Source: Candidula unifasciata (lineage: Eukaryota > Mollusca > Gastropoda > Stylommatophora > Geomitridae). Taken from it: a DNA stretch of 64,000 nt. The number at the start of each line of letters is the position of its first letter. The first letter of the stretch is position 1. The position numbers and the translations under genes are program-made. Under the pieces are notes generated by a model. The model did no database searches, was not told the DNA's origin, and saw only the letters and a list, made by a program, of their open reading frames with translations. Positions 1-12,400 of this stretch are shown piece after piece. Where the stretch lies: assembly GCA_905116865.2 (NCBI GenBank), contig CAJHNH020006645.1, positions 62,001 through 126,000 of the forward strand, written 5' to 3'.

Positions 1-139
1 ACACAAAAGAATTACTTTTGTTTTTTCATGGACTTCTTTTTATGCCTTTGCACTCAGAAGGGTGGTTAGCACGTGGTGGTGTGATTTATAGCTGGAAAAG
101 TCATGTTTTACCATCTCATACGATCACCTGAATCATGGG

Positions 140-730
140 TCAGGTGAGTGGTTTTATGTTCCGGCTTCCATAAGGCCAAACTTATCTCTTTTTATTCCTC
201 TTGCTTTTCCCCAAAAAAATATTGCCGGCCATCACCAAGTTTCTGAGTCCATTCCATCTCATTACATGTCCAAAAAGCACAGACCACACACAATTTCTCT
301 AGTCAGAACAGTTTTTATATGCTTATGTTCTGTCTATCATTCCATGTTATTCTGTGAATTATTCTCAAAAACCACATGTCTGCTGTGAAAAACTGTTTTT
401 CATCTTCTCTGCTTATTGCCCAATTCTCACATGCATATAACCATGCAGGTTTTTAACTTGTTTAACTTTAACATTTTTATTTTCCCTGCCATTCACATTT
501 TATTTTATTGGCATCTTTTGAGGTCACTTTTGCCAAGGTGATTCTTTTTCTAACCTCAGCTAGGCATCTTTGGTCATTTGCCATGACTCTCCCAAGATAT
601 TTCTATCACTTTACTTTAAAAATGTCCCATTTGCATGGATTTCACAGTGGTTTTTCTTTCTACTTACTGATGACGAAAATTTATGTTTTCTTACAATTTA
701 ACTCCAATCCTTATTGCTCACTGTGTACTA
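140..730 (-). pseudogene. Decayed RTE-type reverse transcriptase, thumb and C-terminal part
   Basis: On the minus strand the frame-shifted translation still shows a thumb-region stretch near 490-650 (RCLAEVRKRITLAK) and the late FGHVMRWNGL motif near 210-290. This is the order seen in RTE/BovB-type non-LTR retrotransposons. Several stops and shifts make it an old fossil lying in intron sequence left of RTEL1 exon 9. Confidence 0.55.
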
Positions 731-1317
731 TTTGACTTAGATACACCCCCTTATAAGTTGACTTTTATGACATGCTAGTTGGTAGGAGGGGGCCTTTATT
801 TGCCTCAAAATGATGCCTCAGAATCCGCAAAACAGAACACAGTTATTATTCTGCCTGCAAGAGATGTCGTTCATTTAGACTACAAGCAAATCTCTTGTAA
901 TAGGGCTTAATCTAAGCAGTACAGTAGTTCTTCCACTCGACTGACATCTTAACCAAGGGATGTCACTGAGTAGTGTGTTTGGCTAGCGGTGGTTACCCAT
1001 GTTCCCAATGGGTTCTTATAGACGTTTTCACTTCAATTATTTAACTTTGACTGTTTAACTTTATCTGCTTATCTTACTGCAACAGTAACACATGGACAAG
1101 CTGCAGTTACGCAGCCTCTTTCCGGGATCCTTTGATTAGTGCCTATTTACTGATGCAGGCTTAGCAGTCAAGCTGTGAGAGATCCTGTCTGCATTTATTT
1201 CCTTTGCTGTGACTAGCGCTAGACAGAAAATTACTTCTGTCACTTTCCATCTTTCCAGACAATAGTTTTATATTGTGCTATAGGAAGGCATGGAAATCAC
1301 AACCCATTGTGATGACT
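731..1317. other. Intronic DNA, no gene seen
   Basis: No conserved reading frame on either strand. The tail of this stretch (about 1225-1310) resembles a repeat also seen near 45,555-45,615. Part of the intron after RTEL1 exon 9. Confidence 0.4.
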
Positions 1318-1480
1318 AGTGTTGAATGTTGAAAGTTGAATTAAGAACTGACATCACAGCACTCAGGACTTCTATAAGTGCTCAGTCCCCATCTTCAGCA
1401 GCAAGCAAAAAGTTCCAATTCCAATGGTACCAGTAACCGTCTCATTATCTGACTGTGAGGACTGTTATGACCAGCAAGAC
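1318..1480 (-). repeat. 3' end fragment of the I/Nimb-like retrotransposon
   Basis: The segment shares the block 'gacatcacagcactc ... cttcagcagc' with 33,335-33,410 and 58,465-58,525, the 3' ends of the larger copies. It covers only the end of the RNase H region and the 3' UTR. Confidence 0.6.
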
Positions 1481-1660
1481 CTGCTTAAGTTAAGAAAAGT
1501 CTTACATATATAATAAACAAACAGACAATATATTGATCAGCAGTCACAGAAAGGAGTAGAAAGATAGAAGCAATGGTTCCCGTATGTTATTTACGTGAGT
1601 TCACAAAAATATTATGAACACAAAATGGCAGACCCATTCTTTCGTATACTGTACGAATAC

Positions 1661-1808
1661 CTATAGCAGAGTCGTCAACTTGTGAAAACTCAGTTTCTAA
1701 TGAACTTAGTTCAGCCACCCTTTCAGCCAGTTTTGTGGTTTCTTCTATAGCCGTGGCAAGGTCCAATGAGCTGAGGTCAAAGGATGCAGACTCTTCACAA
1801 ATCTTTTC
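1661..1808 (-). CDS. RTEL1: RTEL1 exon 9
   Basis: This 148-nt exon starts [20 protein letters not shown], closely matching the human segment right after DEAHN-V. It continues [20 protein letters not shown] up to DDSAI. The acceptor is TTCCAG and the donor is GTATTC, which is weaker. It ends in phase 1. The next exon was not found in 1-1660 and should lie left of the window. Confidence 0.9.
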
Positions 1809-4800
1809 CTGGAACATTCAAAAGAAATATAGCTGTGACAACTGAAATAAATCTTAATCTTATTTTGAGGCATGAATATAAAAACCTGTATTTTTGTGAC
1901 ATGAATATAAAAACAGTAATTATCACTGTAACATGAATGTAATTGCAACTATCTCTATGATATGAATAGAAGAGCATCTATGTCAGTAACATGTCTGTAA
2001 GTAAGTGCATGTATCTCTGTGACATCTTCTTTTTCAGAATTCCGAGCCCTTGAGGTTCAATGCTGCAGATATCACCTACCACCATTCATCTCTCCGGTTG
2101 GCCTTCTCTTTCCAGTTGGTGACACCAAGTTTTTGCAGGTCTGTCTGGATATTATCTCTCCATCGTCTTCTTGGTCTGCCTCGTTGTCTACAACCATTCA
2201 TCTCCCTTTGTGTATAGTTTTTACTTCTCTGTCATTTGACATTCTCTCAATATGCCCCAACTATTTCAGTCTATTAGCTCTCATGACGCCAGTGATCAAT
2301 GGTGATTTAAACACATTATCTCTCTGTGACAGAATATAAAAATACCAGTCGTGACATGAATATAAAAACATGTATCTCTTTGACATGAAAATAAAGGCAC
2401 TCATCTCTGTGTATTACTAGAGAGCCACAGTAGGGTTGCGGTAGACATTAACCTGTCGGCCCGATGGTCTAGAAATCAAATCCCTATCAAATGGGATGTT
2501 AACATTTATTTTCTGAGGTCGACCAAGCATAAAATGGCTACCAGATAAAGTGCTGGTTTGGTTCTAAATAAATTGGTGCCCAACATTATGTACACCATGC
2601 ACCAATAGCGTGAAGAAAGGTCCTTTACATTACAATGTATATTGCTGTTATCTTCTTTTTCTTCACGTTCACCGGCTGTAAACTCTGATGGAAATTTCTG
2701 GTTAATTGTCCACTACTGGACTCTAGTCCTGTTCCAGAAAATTGAGTGTTGCATGCACATATGTTTTACAAGTCTGACTCATTTGCATGCAGACTCTTGC
2801 TTCCTTGCCTCTCAGGCAGATGTACTTAGACTTTAAAGAAAACTCCCAATTAGTCAACTTTTAGGACATGCTTGTCGGGTAGACACTGGATCTATTCTTG
2901 TTTTACCCCACAATGGGGTAGAACCCACACGGGGAAATGTTGTTATCAGTATAATGTTCAGTGATTCCTGAATTTTTATTGATACAGAAACTACATCATG
3001 ACTAAATCAAATGTAAATCCTTCTTCTTCTTTAATCACCGGATGTAAGCTCCGGTGGAGAGGGTCCTGGTTGTTCGTCCATTTGGACTTTGGCTTTGTGC
3101 CAGGGCCTGAGTTTTGCGTGCACATCCGTTTTACTGACTTATTTGTGTGCAGCTGGTTGTTCCTTGTCAATCGGGGCAAATGCACTCCAACTACGAAAGA
3201 AATCCTCAATTAGTGGATTCCTAGGACATGTTTATCGGGGAAGGAGTGGGTCTATTTTTGTTGTCCCCACAATGGGGCCCCAGGAACCCACATGGGGAAA
3301 ATGTAAATCCAAAATCAAGCATCCTTAGGGACGCAACGGTGCTGAACCACATTTCTTGGTGCACCAGGACCGGGGCACATGCTGGTGAGGACTGATATAC
3401 TAAGGAGATCCAACCGGGGGCCTGACCAACGTAGATAGTATCAACATTTCCCTGAAAGTTGGAGTGTATCTGCCTGAGAGATGAGGAACTAACAGTCTGC
3501 ATGCAAATAACCCAGATCCCTACAATGGATGTGCATGCAACACTCAAGTCCTGGAGCAAGGCCAAAGTTCAGAAGTGGATGAACTCTTCTTTTTCTTCTT
3601 CACGATCGCCGGCTGTAAAGTTCTGGTTGTTCGTCCACTTCTGGAATTTGGTCCTGCTCTAGAACCTGAGTTCTGCATGCACATCTGCTTTCAGATCTGG
3701 CTTATTTGTGCGCAGACTGTTGGTTCCTTGCCTTTCAGGCAGATGCACTCCAACTCTGAAGGAAATATTCACAATTTATCAACTCTTATGACATGCTGTT
3801 GGAGGGCAGTGTGTCTATAGTCCCCCCCCCCCCCACCCCCCATCCAATAGGGCCCAGGAGCCCACACAGAGAATTGGACGAACAACCAGGACTTAATATT
3901 CTTATATTTTACCTGGAAAAAAAATACATCTTAGAAAATATTGATCAGTACAATTTAATAATAGGAACCAACATGGTGTAGCAGCCAGACATCCAGCCTT
4001 TGGATCGGAAAGTGGTGGGTTCGGGTCCTGACAGAGCCGGGGTTTTTTTTTTTTAAATGACGGCATCCACGTTGACCCAGCCTTGACCGGCTAGCCAGTA
4101 CAGTCCTGGAAAGTAAAGGTGGCTGCCATGATGCTGACCACACTCTCCACCGAGTGCCGTTTGGTCTAGCCCGATATGCCCAATACGCCTGAAGGCGTGG
4201 AAAAGGATTCTTTACTTTACAAACTAACAATATGAAATACACAAATTACCAGATTGTGAGCCTCATCAAATATAATGATGCTTCCCTGAAGCTCCACTCC
4301 ATGGGCTTTCCTAGACTGGAGACGACAGAGAACAACACAACATTATTGACAAACACCAAACACTGATTACTACATAGGAAAACAACATCTTCATCTTGTC
4401 GTAGCATTATACCTCATGTAGACCTTGGAGTCTATTCCTCCATTCAATTCTATGCTCCTCAATTATCTTAACAGATCAGAAGTCACAATTTTTTGTTGTT
4501 GCTCATGCACTGAACACTGCACACCTAACAAAAACTCAAGAGACCTTGAAATGACAGCCCAATTTATGGTCCACACTGGATTAAGCACATGATCACAGAT
4601 TGCTGAAGAAGAATTCTTTCCTGCGCAATCCATTCGATATCATGGATGGAATCCAGTCCAGCACCTTGGGCCTCTCTCAACAATGTCAGTCTTAGGGTTC
4701 CTCTTGGATGTTCTTATTTCCTCAATCTGTTTGTTTTACGAAAGATACTTTAATTTATTATGTGCGCAACAATACATACGGGCGTCCGATCTTACTACCC

Positions 4801-6417
4801 AGAGACCAGGGGGCAAATTACTAGAAGTCCCTGTGAAAAAATCCCAGCCTTCACCGGGGCCTGAGCCCAGGACCTCTAGCACCTGAGGCGGACACCGTGC
4901 CTCAAGATCAGGCATCCCCCCTTGTCGGAGATTCAAACCTAGGTCTTCAAGGTTTGCAGGTAAATATGCCAGTCACTGCTCTGTCCAGCTCCAAAAATTA
5001 TCCTAGTTAACCAAATTAAAATAATTATACACAAAATAATCAGCCCAAATTACAAAAAAAGGGGCACTGCTTTGACTGAACCGTCAAGACTAATCAAGAA
5101 GAGAGAACCCAATTCTTTGACAGAATGTCTCTTGCTTGTCTCCAGGTGTATAGTTAAAAGGGATCGTGCCTTCCAAATTATTTATCCCACATTGGATAGG
5201 CATTCAATGAAACTAGCTGAAGCCGTTATTTTAACTAATTTTACTGTGTTATGCAAAACAAGACAAAAACAAGCATGTGGTAAACCTCTGTGGTAATAAT
5301 GAATTTCTGATGGCGTGATGTACGCTTCAACTAGAGAGATTTGTATTTGTGTATTTTGGTGGAAAGAATTTGTTTGTGTGCTTCATTATATGTTGAGGAA
5401 CAAAGCAGATGTGGTCAGAGCCCTTTGAAAACAAGTAACAAAGTCAGAAGAGAAACTAGATTATTATGTGCTGGAGAGAATGATGCACCTGGGTGTGACC
5501 AGAGGGTTCGGCCAACACATTACGCTCAGAGGAAAGGCACCCTTAGTACTGGAACTCCGCGCTGGCTGCTGAGGTTGGGGATGGAGGGAGTATGGGAATG
5601 CCATGAGTACTGTGATGTCAATTCTTGACCCAACTCAATTATATGTTGAAGTAACCCTGTAGCAATGCACCTGACGAGGCACATCGAAATAACCCTGGCA
5701 ATAATATGAGCAATGCACTGTTTTAACTGCATTATTGAAATGACTTAACATCACAAACGGAACTTACCTTGTTGTCCAGTAAGTAGTTATAAGGCATGAA
5801 CACAATATCAGCGTCTGTTTTGAGCTCCCGTGCCATGTAGTATGGGCATGTTCTGGAGGAGATGATAAATGATTAACTTTGAGAGATACAGGCAACACTA
5901 TGAAATTCAGAGTCGTCATGTTGTAGCCCTCTTGAATATTGGAAGGTCATAGATTTGGGTCCTGAGGAAGCCTATTTTTTTTTTCAGAAATGACCTTGGC
6001 TCCCAGGTCAACCCAGCCTTGAGTAGGTACAAGGTAAAGTTCTGGCAAGTAAAGGCAGCCGACGTGATGCTGATCACATCACCCACCAAGTGCCGACTGG
6101 TCTATAAAATAAAGGTCTAGCGCTAAATGCCCAATACACCTTAGGGCGTGGAAAAGGGTCCTTTTACTCTGATAATAATGTTTTCCTCTTCCTCACATTC
6201 TTCATCTTCATGTTCTCAAAATGAGCAGACAACCTTCACAATGCAAGGCAAATGGATTAACCATTTTACCATGGAGAACCCCACACACTATTGTTACTTC
6301 TTTTTAATTTTTTCCATTTCAAAATATGATTAACCTATGACGACTTCACAATAAACAAACCTTATAACTGTTAATGTGATCCTCAAGTCTTCCCCATGTG
6401 GACTTGGGGGTAGTGTG

Positions 6418-6460
<43 letters not shown>

Positions 6461-9400
6461 TTAGAGGGATAAAGGCGAATGGAAGATCAAGAAAAGGATG
6501 CATAAATGGTGTAGCAGAAACCTGCAAAAAAGATGAACAAATCCATTACTCAAAGCCACCCAAGAATCGCTAGACAAGTACAGAAAACTATGACACTGGG
6601 CTACAACCTGGTATCAGTGAAGCGACAAAAGAAAGAAGAGCTCCCAGATCAACCCAACAAAAAATAGGTACCAGATAGAGACCTTGGTTTCTTTTAAGCC
6701 AGAATGTATCTGCTTGAGAGGCCATGAACCCCCCGTGTGGGTTCCGGGGCCCTATTGTGGGGAAAACAAGAATAGACCCACTGCCTCCCCAAAAGCATGT
6801 CGTAAGAGTCGACTAACTGGGGAGCTTCCTTTGAAGTCGGAGTGCATCTGCCTGAGAGGCAAGGAACCAGCAGTCTACATTCAATTGAATCAGATCTGTA
6901 AAACTGATGCACACGCAACACTCAGGTTCTGGAGCAGGACTGCAGTCCAGAAGTGGACGAACAACCAGAACTTTACGCCAGAGTGTACAGCTGGTGAACG
7001 CGAAGAAGAAGAGGCGAGGAACCAATGTCTGCATACAAATAAGCCACAACTGCAAAATGGATGTGCACGCAAACCTCAAGTTCCTGAACAAGACTAAGTC
7101 TATAAGTGGACAAACAATGAGAACTTTCCGCCAGAGTTTACAGCCAGTGAACACGAAGAAGAAGAAGAAGAATTATCTGATTGCTGAAGTCTCACTTTGT
7201 CTTGTGTCCGATCTTGACAATGTCTTCGATGTCCACAACATTGCCTACAATCTTTCTGGCATCACCATTCTTTTTAAAGCCTGAAACCAGAGAAAAAAAC
7301 AGAATGCAATGAAACTATGAAAGTCATTTCTGTACATCCACATTTTATGAAACTACAATTTCTTATTTAAGCCTAGAAAGACAAAGGCTTGTTAAATTCC
7401 AAATAAGTATATTTCTCCCATATTAATTTCACAGCTGAAGACATGGCACAAGCGTTAAATGCATTCTAAAATAAATGTCTGACGAAAACGATAAAAAATA
7501 AAATGAGATGAATTCAAAAGGGAAGAGTAAATAAAAGAAACTTCTGGGCAACTACTAGTATCTACTAGAGCTGTATCATATAGGTGATTATCACTATTCG
7601 GCCAAATACGAATAACTGTGCAACTATTAGGCCAAATATGAATAGTGTACAAAATAAATCTAAAAAACATTCATTCATAATGTTAAATTTAAGCTAAACT
7701 TTTACTTCACAAAATGTAGTACAGAATAGTAAACATTTAAAAACATTTTATGTTTTGCATCCTTCAGTCAGTCTGTGGTAACTAATAAATAGGAATGAAA
7801 GTATTATAATAGGTAACTAAACTAGTAAATTATCACTGTAAGCTTGGTTAATGCACAAAAGCTGCATTAGCTTTCAACAAAGCTAATTGTTCCATGTTGA
7901 CAGCATTAAGGCAGTGTATGCGTAAGCGGGTGAAAGATAACCACTATTAATATTCGGCCAGACCGTAAGTATTCGGTCAAATAGTTATTAGGTCCACTAT
8001 TCGGCCCCGAAAGCAAATGTTCGGTACAGCTCTAGCATCTACAGTTATAAAACAGAGAAGATAGCGCTATACTGAAAACATCATGAGAAGAAATAAGCAG
8101 AGAATCACCAAACATTCAATGAAATGGAAAACAGAATGACTGAGAAGGTGAGGAGGCCCACACACACACACACAAATAAAAACCTAACATGAACATTGTT
8201 GAGAGATGCCAGGAAAGCTGGTCTGGACTGCATCCATATTAAAATGATTGCACAGGACAGATAAGAATGGAGGAATAGACTGCGAGCTCCCATGTGACAT
8301 ATAATGGCACAAGAGAACAATGAATGAATGAACGAATGAGGGAAGGAATTTCACAGCACATAATTTAAACACTATTTAGCCTACAAGATGCCTGGGACAC
8401 TAAGACGCAGTTCATTAATAAGAATTAGTAAAAATTAATTACCTTCAATATTGTTGTAAAAATGACAATGTCGAGCTGCAACTTTGACTCTGCACAGATT
8501 CACCTGATCATATATAAAAATTACAAACATCAGCATATTAAATATTTACTAAATATACAGCAAAGAGTAAATCCCATTTTTCTGCCCTGAGAAGAAATAT
8601 GCTATAAATCAGTGGTTCTCAACCTTCCTTATGACGCGACCCTTTCTTACAGTTCATGTTGTGGCGACCCTTTTAAACATATAATTATTTTCATTACTAC
8701 TTCATAATCTCAATGCATATGTGCTTTCCCATGGTCTTTGGCAACCCCTGTAAAGGGTCATTTGACCCCCAAAAAAGGGTCGCAACCCTCAGGTTGAGAA
8801 CCACTGGTATAAATCCTTCTCTGGAAGAAATGTTTTCAATGAAGAATTAATTTGTATATTTGTTAAGTCTTCTTCTTATTATTATTCTGAGGCTGTAAAC
8901 TCTGGCAGAGTTGTTTACCCACTTTTAGATGTTAGTAATAATATTAGCGTCTTTGAGAAAACCTGATAACAATATAAAAATAATGTCCTTGTAACAGAAC
9001 TCACAAGGTCAAAGGAATAAAGGCAGCCCAGAACACAGGGGAAAAGGGAACTGGAGAGAAGCAAAACAAAAGAGAGAACATACAGTGAATTGCATGCAAC
9101 AGAATAGGATAGGACGACTTGGCTGGAGTTGGTTGAGGGATTAAGCTCCAATGCGGTATAAAGCCTCTCTGGGATCAAATGGGTAGTGCAATAGAACACA
9201 CGGAAAATATCCATACACTAAAAGATTAATTCAAAGGGGGAGAGGGTGTGAGAACAAGTTCTGGAAGACATTTAACACTGAGGGGGGAAAACGTAGGTGG
9301 ACTTATAATCAGGTTTAGTATTAGCATGTCGACTCTTTCCTGGTTACTGAAGATATGGACAGAGCTCGAGTGGGAATGTCCCAAGTACAGTGAGGTAAAT

Positions 9401-12400
9401 CCTTGATTCATTCATTAAAGGAGGTGGGGGGGGGGGGGGGGGGGGAGTGTCTTTTGTATGTTAAGAATGGTGGCATGTATCTATCTATCTTTTTCTTCTT
9501 CTGTGTTCATCTGTAGATGTGTTGTGCCCATTTACAGCATGGCTGCTATACTTGCACCTTTCGGTCGACATAACCAACTTCTGCAGAAAACAAGCTACAA
9601 GGCAACAGGCTGACCAAGAAAGAGATGGGTGGAGGGAGTAAAAGAGACACTATATAAACGCAATACAACATTAACACTACCTACAGGACAGGATACTACC
9701 TCTAACTATAAAGTTTACTTAGTGGCCAGAATGTCGAAAATAGGATGTGTCATGCCCAAGCCCAAGCGTAGAAAGATCATTATTTCAGTACAAATGACAA
9801 AGATCCGCCAGTGACTGCAGGCCAGATTCAGCCTGCAGGCCGCTGACTGAACAGCCTTATTTTACGGCATAAGCAGTAGGATAAAAGAAGAAAAAAGAAA
9901 CAAGGCACTAGAAGACTTGCCTTTTACTAACCAATGTAAAAGTATTTATTTCCCTCTTTTCCCTCCAACATTTTAAATCTCAACCACTCCTCCTCTGCCT
10001 GCCCCTGTCCTCCTCTCACTCTCTTGCAGAGGCCTGTTTCTTAAATTATCTTCAAGGTACAATTCAAAGATGCCACAAGACAATGATCCGCAACAAAAAA
10101 GTAGTCCCTCACCTTGGCTGTGTTACTGGTCAGTTTCTGCACCTGCTGATGAATACACAACTGCTCTCTCGAACCAATCACGGATGACTTGACACTGTCA
10201 GCAAACAAATTTCTTTTTATCATCAAAGCGGTTATTAAAAATCAAATATGAAAAACTCATTATCACTATCAATATTTAGGTAGTTTAGACACAGGTCCAA
10301 AAATATTGTTCTAATAAGTGCTTCAAGATAAATCTGGCTATAACCCTTTTGTTACAAGAAGTCGTAACAACTGACACTTCCAGTTGGGTCCAACTTCCTA
10401 GAAATGTCACTTTCCCAACTTTTCCATAGTGACCTGTTTACAAGGCACACAGTTAATGATACCGGGTTTTTGTTTTGTTTTTGCGCCAGTGCAAATGTTT
10501 AGGAGGTCAAATAAATACATTACATTAGCTAAGAACAGAATTTAGGAGGGTTTTCGCTGAGCTAAATGTTTTTTTTTAAAGCCAAGATATGTCACAGTTT
10601 CCCATAAGCCTTGATGACAGAGGTCAGTGGGTCACAGCTTAGTCACCAGATACATGTGTGTTTTTTTTATTTTTATTTAGGCCCCAGAGAATGTACTTTA
10701 TTCAATGCCTCACCCTGTCAATGTTTACTGATTACTTCTTTCATATACCGTTATATGTTTTTAAAAAAATTTCATGTAGTTAAATAAATCTTTTACAAAT
10801 TTGTTAGTGATAAAGACTTTCTCTAAAATACCATGTGACAAAACAGAGTGCTACAGTCTCGCAGTCCCTATCCACCAGCGAGTACCAAGAAATGCTCTAG
10901 AAAGCAAAGGCGGCTAGCATATTGATCACATCACACACCCTATTTTTTTAAATCTGACTCTATTTTTTGTTCCCCTTTGAAAATGTGACTATTCCAAATA
11001 TGCTCACCTGTTATAGGCTGTTCTCTTCAGCTCTTGCACAGCCTGCGAAAGCTGCGAATGAGTTCTTGATGCATAAATTATCTTGGGTACAACTGTGAAA
11101 ATTTCAGTGAAGATATATTAGGGCATGAAAATAATTAATATAGTCATGACAAAGGATTTCTTCAATGCAAGTATAACAATACAGTGGAATCTTGAAATAT
11201 CAATTTTATCCATTACACGACTGAGCTTGTATGGTGAATAACTTGTGTCCTTAAACTATTTTTCGCCATTAAAATTAAAGTAAATAATTTTCATTCCAGT
11301 CCTCCAAAATTCACACTATTAGTTTCAAATTTACATTTTTCGCTTGATTAAAGGGGAAAATGTGTGGTACTGCATAATTTTTGTGTGTACCTTCGACCAA
11401 GATGCTACAGTCCGTCGTCCTTATTCCACCATCATTATCAAGTGCCCTGTCAACTAGCTTAAGTCCTCCTTTCAGTAATATTAATGTTACTTAATCAATT
11501 TAAAAGTTACTGAGATGCTGTCAGGTACCGCTGCGAGTTCTTGCCTCTCCAGCTCGCATCCTGGATTTTGACTTGTACTGGTATTTAACAAATTGCTGTG
11601 CCAGAGCTCGTATCCTAAAAATCTCCTATCCAAGTACACTTGTATCCTGAACGTTCATCTGTATCTATAAATTTTACCTATTAGACAGTGGACATTATGG
11701 TTCCTTACTCGTCAACTGTTATTTGTTAGGCAACACTTCTACGTCTTCCCACACTTCTACGTCTTCCCACACTTCTATGTCTTCCTACCCTGCCCCACCC
11801 ACTAACTGGGAACATTTATCTCATCTAAATACTTGTCTAAATACTGGACTAGACGTATGCCTTTCTTCTCTTTCTTTCTGTGTGTTGCGGATTACAGCAA
11901 GGCTAGGATATCTGCAACTTGCCGAACACATAATTACAGCACACCCCGAATTAGACACCTGTTATAAAGTGCTTGTTAGGGGGCCGTTGGTCTACACCCC
12001 TTTCCCAAATTTGGCCTAAGAACCAACGTGGGAGTTTTTCTTCTCAAAGGTAACAATGCCGCTCCAACCTATGTGATTATGCCCTATCCTGTTTTCTTCT
12101 TCTTCTTTTCTCTACTCCCGGAATACCTCACGGTATCAGAGCACGAAGAGAGCTCTGGAACGAGCCCCTCTGTTCGCTTCGTAAAAAGTACTTTTCAGTG
12201 TCTCTGATATTTCCATATCCTGTGTGGTCGACCTCTGGCTCTGTTATCGTTGTATTTGTATAACATTGCTCTCTGTGGTGCCCTGTCTGATACCAATAAT
12301 GTTACATGGCCAAACAATTTGATTTGTTGTCTACCTATAAAGTTCAATATTGGTTCTGTGCCGACTCTCCTCCTGATATTATCGTTCTAGTTTTCATGAG

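Noticed and set aside
2019..2339. 106-codon plus-strand frame
   Set aside because: Shadow of the antisense RTE C-terminal fragment.
6684..7097. 137-codon open frame
   Set aside because: Falls within two tandem SINE-A copies; the same words recur in other SINE copies without a frame.
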